64,000 nucleotides of DNA from Betaproteobacteria bacterium (GCA_016713125.1 JADJPT010000001.1:405748-469747), one strand, 5' to 3'; shown: positions 34,945-43,763, counted from the stretch's first letter. The notes: generated from the sequence alone by a model not told the origin. Made by a program: numbers and translations.

Positions 34945-34982
34945 GGCCGGCGATCTTCCTTCCTCTGTGCGCAGTCCGGCCG

Positions 34983-36692
34983 TCAGGCCATACGGTCGGT
35001 GACGTCGACCACGCGAGTGAGTTCGTCGATGCTGGTCACGCCGGCGCGCACCAGCCGTACGCCGTCCTCAGCCAGCGTGCGGAACCCGCTGGCCTTCGCA
35101 GCCGTGAGTATTTCACGAGTCGTGGCGCGACGCGCGATCAGTTCGTCCGTCCCGCCATCGATCTTGAGGATCTCGAGTATCCCCTGGCGACCCTTGTACC
35201 CCTGATAGTCGCATTGTTCGCAACCGACTGAACGGTAAAGGGTCGCTGGTTCGGTCGGGCTGAGTCCGAGCAGGCGGCGCTCGCGCACGTCCGGGTCATA
35301 GGCCTGTCTGCAGGTGCGGCACAACTTGCGCACCAGGCGCTGGGCGATGATGCCGATCATGTTTCCGGCCATGATGTCCGGCACGATGCCAATGTCGAGG
35401 AGACGCGGGATCGCGCCTACGGCGGAGTTCGTGTGCAGCGTCGAATAGACCTGATGACCGGTCATGGCGGCGCGAAACGCCATCTCTGCCGTGTCTTCAT
35501 CGCGGATCTCGCCGACCAGGATGGCATCCGGATCCTGACGCATCAGAGCGCGGATACCGTTGGCGAAGTCCAGTTTTGCCGACTCAGCCACGGAAGTCTG
35601 GCGTATCAGCGTCATCGGGTACTCGACAGGATCCTCCAGCGTCATGATGTTGATGCCGTCGGAGTTGATGTGATTCAGGATCGAGTACAGCGTGGTGGTC
35701 TTGCCGCTGCCGGTCGGTCCGGTGACGAGAATGATTCCTTCCGGCCTGGCGATCATCCTGCGGAGCAGGTCTAGCTGAAGTTCGTCCAGACCGAGCTTTT
35801 CGAGGGGCACGATGCCCTTCTGGCGGTCCAGAATGCGCAGGACCAGGTTCTCGCCGTGCGTGGTCGGCAGGCTGGAAACGCGGAAATCCACCACCCTGCC
35901 AGCCATGGTCGCCGAAATGCGGCCGTCTTGCGGGGCGCGCGTTTCCGCGATGTTCATCTTCGACATGACCTTCAAGCGCACTGCCATCGCGGGCCAGTAG
36001 GTCTTGTGCAGGGAGCGGATTTGCCGGAGCACGCCGTCGATGCGGTAACGGATGCGCAGGAAGTTCTGCTCGGGTTCGAAGTGTATGTCCGAAGCGCCGC
36101 GCTCCACGGCGTCCGCGAGCAGCGCGGAGATTAGCCGAACGACGGGCTGGCTGTACTCATCGCCGTCGGACATGGTCGCATAGTCGACCTCGCCGGTCTC
36201 GATCTCGCGAAGGATGCCGTCGATCGAGAACTCATGGCCGTAGTACTGCTCGATCGCCCGGTCTACCTCGGAGTCCCCCGCCAGCCGCAGCTCGATCTCG
36301 AGCTCGCCCTTGAGATGGGCGCGCAACTGATCGATGGCGACAATGTTGTTCGGGTCGGACAGCGCAACGATGAATTTTTTTGCCTGACGGTCCAGTGCGA
36401 CAGGGAAGATCCGGTAGCGGCGAGCCATGTCCCGGGGCACCATCTTGAGCGCTGACGGGTCAACGATGATGTGCGCAAGATCGACCGGTTGCAGGCCGAG
36501 CTTCTCGGAGAGCGCGTCGCGCAACGTCGCTTCGGAGACGAAGCCGAGTTGCACCAGCAGTCTGCCGACCGGCAGATGGGACTTCATCTGCTCGAGCAGG
36601 GCGATGCGCAACTGATCCTCGGTCAGGATGCCCTGATCGATGAGGATCTGTCCGATGTGGCGCTTGGCTTGGGGATTGGTGGGCGAATTCAT
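34983..36692 (-). CDS. Type II secretion/type IV pilus assembly ATPase (GspE/PilB/MshE family)
   Basis: A 569-residue secretion ATPase. Residues about 12-35 and 45-70 form two MshEN-type half motifs (IGQILIDQGILTEDQLRIALLEQ and VGRLLVQLGFVSEATLRDAL), the known cyclic-di-GMP-binding N-terminal module of MshE. The core has Walker A GPTGSGKTTT, the Asp box, Walker B and His box (VGEIRDEDTAE, TLHTNSA), and a zinc tetracysteine with two CxxC pairs (LCRTCRQ and CEQCDYQG). It powers pilus extension. No PilT retraction ATPase is present in the window. It starts at 36692, 50 bases after the TPR gene. Confidence 0.93.
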   Translation of the reverse strand: MNSPTNPQAKRHIGQILIDQGILTEDQLRIALLEQMKSHLPVGRLLVQLGFVSEATLRDALSEKLGLQPVDLAHIIVDPSALKMVPRDMARRYRIFPVALDRQAKKFIVALSDPNNIVAIDQLRAHLKGELEIELRLAGDSEVDRAIEQYYGHEFSIDGILREIETGEVDYATMSDGDEYSQPVVRLISALLADAVERGASDIHFEPEQNFLRIRYRIDGVLRQIRSLHKTYWPAMAVRLKVMSKMNIAETRAPQDGRISATMAGRVVDFRVSSLPTTHGENLVLRILDRQKGIVPLEKLGLDELQLDLLRRMIARPEGIILVTGPTGSGKTTTLYSILNHINSDGINIMTLEDPVEYPMTLIRQTSVAESAKLDFANGIRALMRQDPDAILVGEIRDEDTAEMAFRAAMTGHQVYSTLHTNSAVGAIPRLLDIGIVPDIMAGNMIGIIAQRLVRKLCRTCRQAYDPDVRERRLLGLSPTEPATLYRSVGCEQCDYQGYKGRQGILEILKIDGGTDELIARRATTREILTAAKASGFRTLAEDGVRLVRAGVTSIDELTRVVDVTDRMA

Positions 36693-36742
36693 GCTCTCAC
36701 CATGATACCCCGCCTGCCGGCGGGAAAAAACGTCAGAGTCTG

Positions 36743-38173
36743 TCAGCGAGAAAGTTCCTGCACGCGATTGCGTGCAAGAGACTGGTCGAAGCTGCCGGAG
36801 CGTTGCTGCGCAAGGGCAAGTGCCCGTCGATAGTATTCGAGCGCAAGCTTGCGCTGCCGCAACTGATCCAGGCTGACGGCCAGGTTGTAGGCGAAATCAG
36901 CGTTTTCAGGGTCGGCGGAATAGGCCTTGAAATAGGACTGCTGCGCTTCCGCCCATCGGCCTTGCTGGGAATACTGGTTTCCGAGCGTAAAGTGTAGAAC
37001 GTGCGAATCGGGGTCGTTCGCCAAGAGGCTCTTGACCCGGGATTCGATCTGCACCGGTTCAACCATCTGCCCCCGCAATGCAAGCAGGCCCGCCTGTGCA
37101 TGTGCGTCCCTGGGATCGGCGTCCAGCAGCCTTTGATACAAGGCCTCCGCACGCTCCAGCCTGCGGCTGCGTACTTCGACGGCAGCCATGCCAAGCAAGG
37201 CGTCTCGATTGGCAGGCTCCTCTCGCAGGGCATCCTCGTATGCGGCTCTTGCAGCCGGCAGGTTGCCTTCGTTGTAGGCCCTCCAAGCCGCTTCGAGCCT
37301 GGGATTGACCTGCATGGCTGGGCGCGACACGCTTACTTTGGAAGGATCTGCGGGCGCGCGGGCGGCGGCTTGCGTACGGGCATCCCCGGTCGCGCCGCCG
37401 CCGCGGCGGGGCGCGACGGTGGCAGGGGCGAGTGGAGGAGTGCCTGCCGCAGGCTTGGCCGCAGCCAGGACGGACGTAGTGGCGGGCCCGGTGGTTGCGG
37501 CTGGTGCGCTCGGCGATGTAGAGGTCGTGGAGGCAGCGACCGGCTTGCTGGCCAGCCCGGGAACCTGCGGCGCCACGCTTTCCTGCGCCGCGGCGGGCGG
37601 CTTCGCATCGCTGGCTGAAGCCTGCGGCGGCGCGGCCGCCACCGGCTCGCCCGGGGGCTTGGGGGGATTGGGGTTCACCAAGGCGGGTGGGGGGCGCAAC
37701 TGGTACCAGAAATACACCACTGTCCCAAGCGCGAACGCCCCTAGCAGGGCCATCGTAATGTAAAAGGGCAGCTTGGGATTTGGCTCTTTGAACTTCGCTT
37801 CAAAGACGTTTTTCGCTGCAGCACGCTCCTCGGGATTGACCGTGGCGGTCGACTTCGGGCGGGCGAGCGCCGGCTTGCGGGTAGCCGGTGCGCTATCCTC
37901 GGGGCCGTCCTTGCCTTGTGCCGCCGAGTGCCGCGGATCGCGGCTTGCTTCGCTCTCTCGCGTCGGTGTGGCGAAATCCTCGGAACTGATCTCCATCGGA
38001 CGAGTGATGTCCGGAAGTTCGTTGCGTGTCATAACCGGCTTGTCGTCGGCGGCTGGCGGCGGCCGATCATCATCGGCAAGCTGCAACTCGCCCGAACTAG
38101 CCGAGCCAGTACGCCGAGCCGCCTCTTCCTTGGCCTTTTCGGCTTTCTTCAGCGCTTCGAGCAGAAGGCTCAT
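36743..38173 (-). CDS. TPR protein of the MSHA-like operon (MshN-like)
   Basis: A 476-residue protein: a cytoplasmic N-terminus with KKAEKAKEEAARR, one membrane helix (about 138-155, FYITMALLGAFALGTVVYFWY), a very Pro/Ala-rich spacer of about 120 residues, and a C-terminal run of tetratricopeptide repeats (RLEAAWRAYNEGNLPAARAAYEDALREEPANRDALLGMAA onwards). The same order occurs in MshN. The C-terminal TPRs would project into the periplasm. It is 6 bases after the secretin gene. The spacer length suggests reach across the periplasm to the secretin. Confidence 0.82.
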   Translation of the reverse strand: MSLLLEALKKAEKAKEEAARRTGSASSGELQLADDDRPPPAADDKPVMTRNELPDITRPMEISSEDFATPTRESEASRDPRHSAAQGKDGPEDSAPATRKPALARPKSTATVNPEERAAAKNVFEAKFKEPNPKLPFYITMALLGAFALGTVVYFWYQLRPPPALVNPNPPKPPGEPVAAAPPQASASDAKPPAAAQESVAPQVPGLASKPVAASTTSTSPSAPAATTGPATTSVLAAAKPAAGTPPLAPATVAPRRGGGATGDARTQAAARAPADPSKVSVSRPAMQVNPRLEAAWRAYNEGNLPAARAAYEDALREEPANRDALLGMAAVEVRSRRLERAEALYQRLLDADPRDAHAQAGLLALRGQMVEPVQIESRVKSLLANDPDSHVLHFTLGNQYSQQGRWAEAQQSYFKAYSADPENADFAYNLAVSLDQLRQRKLALEYYRRALALAQQRSGSFDQSLARNRVQELSR

Positions 38174-38179
38174 GAGTTC

Positions 38180-39922
38180 TTAGCGCTCCGGGCGCTCGCC
38201 ATAGGCCTCCACCTTGCCCGGATTGGGGCGGCGCAGGAAATCGGCGTCAGGCAGGAGGTCGCGGAAACGTCGGTAGTCACCATCGATGCTCGGGTCGCGG
38301 ATGACTGTCGGTCGGAGGAAAATCACAAGCTCAGTCTTGCGCACTGAATCCTGGCGCTGTCTGAACAACTCTCCAAGGCCGGGGACCCTGTTTATGCCGG
38401 GAATGCCGTCTTCAGTATTTCGAGCATCGTCCTGGATCAGGCCGCCGAGCACGGCGGTCTGACCGCTTTGTACGCGCAGCAATGACTCCATCTCGCGGGT
38501 TTGCGTTTCCGGGACCAGATTCGGCACTGCGCCAAGGCTGGGATTGGGGTCAGACACGTAGCGCACCAGCCGGGAAATCGTCGGGCGAAGGTTGAGCAGT
38601 ACCGTGTCAGTGTCGCTGATCTGCGGAACAACACTCATTAGGAAACCGATCGGAACGGTCCGAGCGGTCGTGGTGAAGGTCGTCGTCGCAGGCGCATTCG
38701 CGGACGCCACGGTGTTCGCTGTAACCTCGAAATAGACCACGTTGTCGGCTACACGCAAGGTCGCCATGTGGTTGTTCAGGACCGTCATCTTGGGGCTGGA
38801 AAGGACTTTCACATCGCCGAAAGACTCGAGAAGCCGCAATGCCGCCGTGAAATTGAAACCGCCAAGCGCGTAACCCGCGATGAATGCGTTGGAACTGATC
38901 GCTGCCGGAGTGTTGACGCTGGATTGCTGGAACTGGAATCCGGTGCCTCCGGGACTGCGCATTCGAGACCAGTCTATGCCGCGCTGGTAATTGTTGTTGA
39001 GCAATACCTCGACGATGGTCGCCTCGATCAGTACCTGACGCTTTGCACTCGCCATGACCTGGTCGAGGAAGGCCTGGATACGTTCATGCTGGCGCGAGGT
39101 GGCGCGTATGGATAGCACCCCGGCTTCCGGATTGGGAATCACCGACGCGGCCTCGCGAAATTCGCTGCCCTGCGCAGACGTCTGTGGGCTGGTTGGCGTC
39201 GTCGCGGGCTGCACTGCCGCGGCACCGGAAGCCGAGGGCTGCGTCGCCGCCGGGGTGGGCGGGGGGGGTGCCAAGGCAGTGGTGGTTTGCACCACCCTGT
39301 CGGTTTCGCGCAGGATGTCCTTGATGTTGTTTATCAGCGTTTCCCAGAACCGATTGTTGGAGGTGCTGGTGATGGTCGATGTAGAGTTGGTGCCGCTGCC
39401 CGGGGCGCCGCCGCCTGCTGCGCCGCCACCCGCAACCTGGGTAGACAGAGAAACGAGACTGCGGCTGTCGCGCGCTATGTTCACGTAGTCGATGCGGTAA
39501 TTGCGAAGATGTGGCGTATCACGCATCACCATAAGGTTAGGCCCGTCCATCTCGTAGCGCATATCGACCTGCTTGGAAATACGGTTCAGCAGTTGCGGCA
39601 GAGTCTGGTCGATGGCGTTCAGGGTGACGTTGCCGGTGACTCCCGGGTGCACATCAACGTTCAGCTTCGCGTCGCGCGCGAGGGCGAACAAAAGCTCCTG
39701 CACCCGCACGTTGTTGACGACCACGCTATAGGTTTCGGGCTTGGCCACGGCTCTGGGCTTGGGCAGCACAGGCGCAATTTGCACCGCAGGAGGAATCTCC
39801 CCCTCGGTGCTGGGCTGCTCTTCCGAGCGGATGTGGCCGGTCGCTGGTTTTGGCGGTTGCATGCCGCAACCTGCCAGGACGAAGGCCAAGGATGCTGCCA
39901 GGACTTTGCGGCTGGAACCCAT
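38180..39922 (-). CDS. Pilus secretin lipoprotein (MshL/PilQ/GspD family)
   Basis: About 580 residues. From the ATG at 39922 it opens with a lipoprotein signal and the lipobox LAGC, then an N-terminal secretin/TonB-like domain (VNNVRVQELLFALARDAKLNVDVHPGVTGNVTLNAIDQTL), a Ser/Thr/Gly/Pro linker, and the secretin core (ATIVEVLLNNNYQRGIDW, VLSSPKMTVLNNHMATLRV, VPQISDTDTVLLNLRPTISR, and GQTAVLGGLIQDDARNTEDGIPGINRVPGLGELF). The frame is open to 39952, but that codon lies inside the -10 box of the promoter, so 39922 is the sensible start. It heads the nine-gene operon ending at 28553. Confidence 0.9.
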   Translation of the reverse strand: MGSSRKVLAASLAFVLAGCGMQPPKPATGHIRSEEQPSTEGEIPPAVQIAPVLPKPRAVAKPETYSVVVNNVRVQELLFALARDAKLNVDVHPGVTGNVTLNAIDQTLPQLLNRISKQVDMRYEMDGPNLMVMRDTPHLRNYRIDYVNIARDSRSLVSLSTQVAGGGAAGGGAPGSGTNSTSTITSTSNNRFWETLINNIKDILRETDRVVQTTTALAPPPPTPAATQPSASGAAAVQPATTPTSPQTSAQGSEFREAASVIPNPEAGVLSIRATSRQHERIQAFLDQVMASAKRQVLIEATIVEVLLNNNYQRGIDWSRMRSPGGTGFQFQQSSVNTPAAISSNAFIAGYALGGFNFTAALRLLESFGDVKVLSSPKMTVLNNHMATLRVADNVVYFEVTANTVASANAPATTTFTTTARTVPIGFLMSVVPQISDTDTVLLNLRPTISRLVRYVSDPNPSLGAVPNLVPETQTREMESLLRVQSGQTAVLGGLIQDDARNTEDGIPGINRVPGLGELFRQRQDSVRKTELVIFLRPTVIRDPSIDGDYRRFRDLLPDADFLRRPNPGKVEAYGERPER

Positions 39923-39951
39923 TGTGCGGACTAATCCCCCTAATCCAAGCA

Positions 39952-39980
39952 TAACACAGTCAAAGCATTAGGAAGTCAAG
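39952..39980 (-). promoter_or_regulatory. Sigma-70 promoter of the MSHA-like operon
   Basis: On the minus strand: TTGACT (39975-39980), 17-base spacer, TGTTAT (39952-39957). Transcription would start near 39945, about 23 bases before the secretin ATG at 39922, which is preceded by AGGGGGA. It lies in the gap after the MshM-like gene and would drive the genes down to 28553. Confidence 0.7.
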
Positions 39981-40022
39981 CTAAACAGCTGTGAGCATTC
40001 GGTTTTTGCCCGCCAGGGACTC

Positions 40023-41531
40023 TCAGATATCGTTCCGCAACTCCTCGAAGCTGCGTGGATCGAGACCGAATGCCTGCCGGTACTTGGCGGGCAGGCCCTC
40101 GGCGGCCTGTACGGCCGCTGCCCGGTCCGGGAATACGCCGAAAGTCACCCTGACGCGATTCTTGTTTCCCTTGGCGAGCGGGAACACCAGGATCTGCTCC
40201 ATGGGGACCAGAGCCCGGGCGCGCACCAGGAAACGTTCGATTCGGGCGGGGTCGGTATTGGCCGTCGAGAATAGTTCGATGCTGAAACTCTGGTCCGGCG
40301 CGCGGTTGGCCCGATCCAGGGTCTCGGTGAGCCGTTGCTCGAGCAAGGGATTGCCGCCGGTGACGAAGGCGGAGAACCGTCGCTCCGCGTCGGCGGCCAG
40401 CTTGTGGACCGGCACCGGAGCCGGGTTCGGGTTGGCGGATTGTTCGGGCGACGTCCCTCGGGTTTCGGCGGCGGGCGTGGCAGGGGCTCCTGCGTTCGCC
40501 GGCACGGGGGCGGGGTCCTGGGCCATCGGGGCGGCGGTACTGTGCACAGGAGTCTGCTCCGGACCCTTGACGGACGAAGGTGACGAGACGGCAAGCGGCG
40601 CCGTCTCTCGAGGCTCTTCCAGGATCCTTTGCACGCCATAGCCGGCGGCCAGTCCCAGCGCCAGAATCAGCAGCGCACCGCCTGCCAGGGCGCGCTTCGA
40701 ATACTTGGTGCGCGCACGCAGACGGCCGAAATCGGAGTCTCTGATGGCGGTGCGAACCTGCTTTCCGGTGACTGAGTGGGACGCGTCGGCAAACGCTGCC
40801 AGCAGGGCCTTGTCGGCCAGTATATTGACCCTGCGCGTCAGGCCGCTCGATGCCTTGGCGATCGCAGTGGCGGCGCGTGGGCTGAACACGTCAGGCCCCC
40901 GGTAACCTGCCGCGCGCATCCTGAACGAGAGATAGCGCGCGACTTCGTCTCCTGCAAGCGGGCGCATGCGAAAGCTGTGCGTAATGCGATCCTTCAACTG
41001 TCGCATGGAGGGCTTGTCCAGCGTTTCGTCGAGCTCGGGTTGGCCGAACAGCACGATCTGCAGAAGCTTGTGCCGGTTGGATTCTAGATTGGACAGCAGC
41101 CGCACCTGCTCGAGCGTGTCGTCCGGCATGGCGTGAGCCTCGTCGATCAGCACGACCACCCGGCGCCCTTCGGCGTACAGGCGAATGAGATGCTCCTGCA
41201 GTTCGCGCAAGGCAACAGACATACGCTCGTTGGAGAAGCTCAGGTCCAGATCGTCTGCGATGGCGCGCAGGATCTCCTCACGCGGAAGCGACGGATTGGC
41301 CAGATAGATCATTGCCACATGCTCGGGCAGGCGTTCCATGAGTACACGGCAAAGCATGGTCTTGCCGCTGCCGACTTCTCCGGACACCCGAACGATGCCC
41401 TCGTCGTGCAGGATTGCGTAGACGAGTGCTGCCAGCGTCGCGCCACGGTCCGCTTCTTCAAAGAAGAAATCGGTATGCGGCGTGATCCTGAATGGGGGTT
41501 CGTGCAGACCGAAGTGATCTAGATAGAGCAT
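40023..41531 (-). CDS. MshM/ExeA-like AAA ATPase with C-terminal SPOR-like domain
   Basis: A 502-residue protein. The N-terminal AAA domain begins YLDHFGLHEPPFRITPHTDFFFE, with Walker A VSGEVGSGKTMLCR and Walker B VVVLIDEAHAMP, as in MshM and ExeA of MSHA and type II secretion systems. A membrane helix (about 283-302) follows, then a Pro/Ala-rich linker and a C-terminal region (FSIELFSTANTDPARIERFLVRA, RVRVTFGVFPDRAAAVQAAEGLP) that looks like a SPOR peptidoglycan-binding domain. Such proteins help insert the secretin through the cell wall. It follows the response-regulator gene by 16 bases and is probably in its operon. Confidence 0.85.
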   Translation of the reverse strand: MLYLDHFGLHEPPFRITPHTDFFFEEADRGATLAALVYAILHDEGIVRVSGEVGSGKTMLCRVLMERLPEHVAMIYLANPSLPREEILRAIADDLDLSFSNERMSVALRELQEHLIRLYAEGRRVVVLIDEAHAMPDDTLEQVRLLSNLESNRHKLLQIVLFGQPELDETLDKPSMRQLKDRITHSFRMRPLAGDEVARYLSFRMRAAGYRGPDVFSPRAATAIAKASSGLTRRVNILADKALLAAFADASHSVTGKQVRTAIRDSDFGRLRARTKYSKRALAGGALLILALGLAAGYGVQRILEEPRETAPLAVSSPSSVKGPEQTPVHSTAAPMAQDPAPVPANAGAPATPAAETRGTSPEQSANPNPAPVPVHKLAADAERRFSAFVTGGNPLLEQRLTETLDRANRAPDQSFSIELFSTANTDPARIERFLVRARALVPMEQILVFPLAKGNKNRVRVTFGVFPDRAAAVQAAEGLPAKYRQAFGLDPRSFEELRNDI

Positions 41532-41547
41532 CGCCGTACCGGGTTGT

Positions 41548-42996
41548 TCATTTTGGGTCTGCGTCCATGCGGCTGTACAACGTCGTCCGGTTGATGCTCA
41601 GCAGCTTTGCCGCCTGGCTCACGTTGCCTTTGGTGACTCTGAGCGCGGCTTCGATGTAGCTTCGCTCCCAGGACTTGAGCATCGCGTCAAGGTCGAGGCG
41701 CTTTTCCTTCTCGATATGACGCATGGCCTGCTCGACTGCGTTCCCGCCCGCAACCGACAGACCCAGTTGCGCCGACTTCGCGTCCGCCTCGCGATCGGTA
41801 ACGTCGAACTCCGGCTCGAGCTCTGCACGAGAAAGGCGCTGACCAGCGTACTTTGTCGTCAAGCGGATCGCAATATTCCGCAACTCTCGGACGTTGCCCG
41901 GAAACGGGTACTCGATCCATCGCGCACCGGCCGCCTCGTCGAGCTCGAATGGCTGAACGTTAGCCTGCGCTGCGTAAAGTCTGCGAAAGTGATCCAAAAG
42001 GAATACTTTATCCTCGTCCATGTCCCGCAGAGGGGGGACGGTGAGGGTGAATACAGACAGACGGTGGTACAGATCCGCCCGAAACGAGCCCTTGCGCACC
42101 TCCTGCCGCAGGTCACGATTGGTGGCGGCCACGACCCGCGCACGGGAGTGGCGCAGCTGTGTTTCTCCAACACGCTGATATTCGCCGTTCTCCAGGACGC
42201 GCAGCAGCTTGGCCTGCAGTTCCAGGGGAAGTTCGCCGATTTCGTCCAGAAACAGGGTTCCATCCTGGGCATCTTCGAAATAACCGGATTTGTTCGCGGC
42301 GGCTCCGGTGAACGCCCCCTTGACGAACCCGAACAGCGTCGGCTCGACAAGTGTGGGGGCGATGGCGGCACAGTTCAGGGCGAAGTAGGGCTTGGAGGAC
42401 CGTATCGAGAGACGGTGCAGGCCGATTGCGGCGAGTTCCTTGCCGGTGCCCGATTCGCCCTCGATCAGTACCGGAAAGGGCGAGTCCGCATACTGCGCGA
42501 GTTGGGTTCTCAGTCTCTGGCTTGCCGGGCTTTTGCCGATCAGCACATCGCCGTCGGCGGGGCTGCCCGCAATCTCGGCCGTGCGAAACGCGAGCTCCTT
42601 TTCAAGTATCCGTTTGATAGTCGTAGGGTCGCAGGGCTTGGCGATGAATTCGGCCGCGCCCAAAGCCCTGGCGTGCCGTGCATGTGCGGCATCGTTCTGG
42701 CCGGAAAGCACGAATATGCGCATGGCCGTAAAGTGCGCGAGCAGGTCGCCGATCAGTGCAAAGCCTTCCTCGGGTGTGTGTGGCGACGGCGGCAGGCCGA
42801 GGTCGACCAGGGCCAGTTGCGGCGGCGAGGGCAGTTGCCTGAGCAACTCGATGGCATGGCGGCGAGACTCACAGGTATAGACCTCGAAATCCGGCCCCAG
42901 CGCAAATGCCAGGGTGTCGGTGATGAGAGGATCGTCGTCGACGATCAGCAAATCGGGCTTATGCCTGTCGGACCGCGTTTTGAGGTCAGTCTGCAT
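41548..42996 (-). CDS. Sigma-54-dependent response regulator (NtrC/PrsR-like)
   Basis: A 482-residue regulator. The receiver domain has LLIVDDDP, the phospho-Asp65 in LALVDLGLPPSP and the distal Lys in FIAKPCD. The AAA+ domain has Walker A GESGTGKE, the sigma-54 contact loop GAFTGA and Walker B GTLFLDEIGEL; a Fis-type HTH (NVSQAAKLLSINRTTLYSRM) closes the protein. The receiver's LGLPPSPHTPEEGF insertion recalls PrsR of PEP-CTERM systems. The ATG at 42996 follows the family start; the frame is open to 43137 without conserved residues. It overlaps the upstream ABC ATPase gene by 11 bases. The sigma-54 promoter at 25.1 kb is a likely target. Confidence 0.9.
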   Translation of the reverse strand: MQTDLKTRSDRHKPDLLIVDDDPLITDTLAFALGPDFEVYTCESRRHAIELLRQLPSPPQLALVDLGLPPSPHTPEEGFALIGDLLAHFTAMRIFVLSGQNDAAHARHARALGAAEFIAKPCDPTTIKRILEKELAFRTAEIAGSPADGDVLIGKSPASQRLRTQLAQYADSPFPVLIEGESGTGKELAAIGLHRLSIRSSKPYFALNCAAIAPTLVEPTLFGFVKGAFTGAAANKSGYFEDAQDGTLFLDEIGELPLELQAKLLRVLENGEYQRVGETQLRHSRARVVAATNRDLRQEVRKGSFRADLYHRLSVFTLTVPPLRDMDEDKVFLLDHFRRLYAAQANVQPFELDEAAGARWIEYPFPGNVRELRNIAIRLTTKYAGQRLSRAELEPEFDVTDREADAKSAQLGLSVAGGNAVEQAMRHIEKEKRLDLDAMLKSWERSYIEAALRVTKGNVSQAAKLLSINRTTLYSRMDADPK

Positions 42997-43717
42997 TGAT
43001 GCAACGCATGAAAGCGCGTTCGAGATTGCTTTCTCCGTGCCTCGCACACAGATCTCCCGGGGCGCCGAAAAAGCGGATCCGGCCGGTATCGAGCACCGCG
43101 AGCGAGGAGCACAGTTCCTCGACATCGGCCAGCACATGCGAGGTAAAGAAAAGAGTATGGCCTTCCTTTTGGTGAAGTCGGGTCAAAACCGATTTCACCG
43201 CGATACGGCTGGCAGGATCCAACCCGCTCATGGGCTCGTCCAGGATGTAGAGCGCGCGCTTGGCCAGAAAACATCCGGCCAGCCCCAGCTTCTGCGTCAT
43301 CCCTTTGGACAGTTGCCGAACCGGACGGTCGAGCACGTCCCTGTCCAGCCGCAATTCGTCAAGCATGCGCAAGGCGGCGTCGGTGTCGAGGAGATCTCCC
43401 GAAAGACCGTGCATGAACTCCAGGAACTCTCTGCCGCGAAGATAGTGCGGCGGCGAGAACCGTTCGGGGACGTAGGCCAGTCCGGAACGCGCGGCCGGTA
43501 GCGCGTGGTCGCGACCGAAGACGTGGATCGTGCCGCCGTCCGGGGCGCAGAAATCCAGAAGACACTTGATCAAGGTGGTCTTGCTGGCGTCGTTGATGCC
43601 CACCAATCCGACTGCGGCCCCGACGTCGACGCACAGGTCGACGCCGCACAGCACCGGTCGTCCGGCGTAGCTCTTGGTGAGTTTGGTAAAGCGGATCGCG
43701 CTGGGATTATCGATCAT
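42986..43717 (-). CDS. ABC transporter ATP-binding protein with atypical P-loop
   Basis: A 243-residue ABC ATPase. Walker B (LYILDEPMSGLDP), the D-loop and H-loop (TSHVLADVEE) are normal, and the signature is LSKGM, common for ABC-2 exporters. Walker A is GINDASKTTL: the usual GxxGxGK is changed at both inner glycines (to Asp and Ser), while the Lys and Thr-Thr are kept. Each change is one G-to-A step from a glycine codon. No permease gene is adjacent; the orphan ABC-2 permease at 25945-26712 is the likely partner. The ATG at 43717 lies 6 bases after a TATATT -10 element. It heads the operon ATPase-regulator-MshM-like. Confidence 0.85.
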   Translation of the reverse strand: MIDNPSAIRFTKLTKSYAGRPVLCGVDLCVDVGAAVGLVGINDASKTTLIKCLLDFCAPDGGTIHVFGRDHALPAARSGLAYVPERFSPPHYLRGREFLEFMHGLSGDLLDTDAALRMLDELRLDRDVLDRPVRQLSKGMTQKLGLAGCFLAKRALYILDEPMSGLDPASRIAVKSVLTRLHQKEGHTLFFTSHVLADVEELCSSLAVLDTGRIRFFGAPGDLCARHGESNLERAFMRCINAD

Positions 43718-43723
43718 GCCGCT

Positions 43724-43729
43724 AATATA
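43724..43729 (-). promoter_or_regulatory. Candidate -10 (TATATT) for the ABC ATPase/regulator operon
   Basis: TATATT on the minus strand, 6 bases before the ATG at 43717, implying an almost leaderless transcript. The -35 is weak. Confidence 0.45.
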
Positions 43730-43749
43730 GGGGAAAGCGGGTTTCCACG

Positions 43750-43763
43750 CAGGTTCGAACCTG
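43750..43763. promoter_or_regulatory. Perfect 14-bp palindrome in a divergent promoter region
   Basis: CAGGTTCGAACCTG is self-complementary and lies between the minus-strand -10 at 43724 and the plus-strand TAAAAT at 43792 of the mla operon. Its position fits an operator that controls one or both divergent transcripts; no factor can be named. Confidence 0.5.

Noticed and set aside
24387..43717. Complete stand-alone pilus locus
   Set aside because: No prepilin peptidase and no PilT retraction ATPase are present, so other genes outside the window are needed.
43750..43763. tRNA T-arm-like sequence (GGTTCGAACC)
   Set aside because: The flanking bases do not pair as a T-stem and no acceptor or anticodon arm is present.
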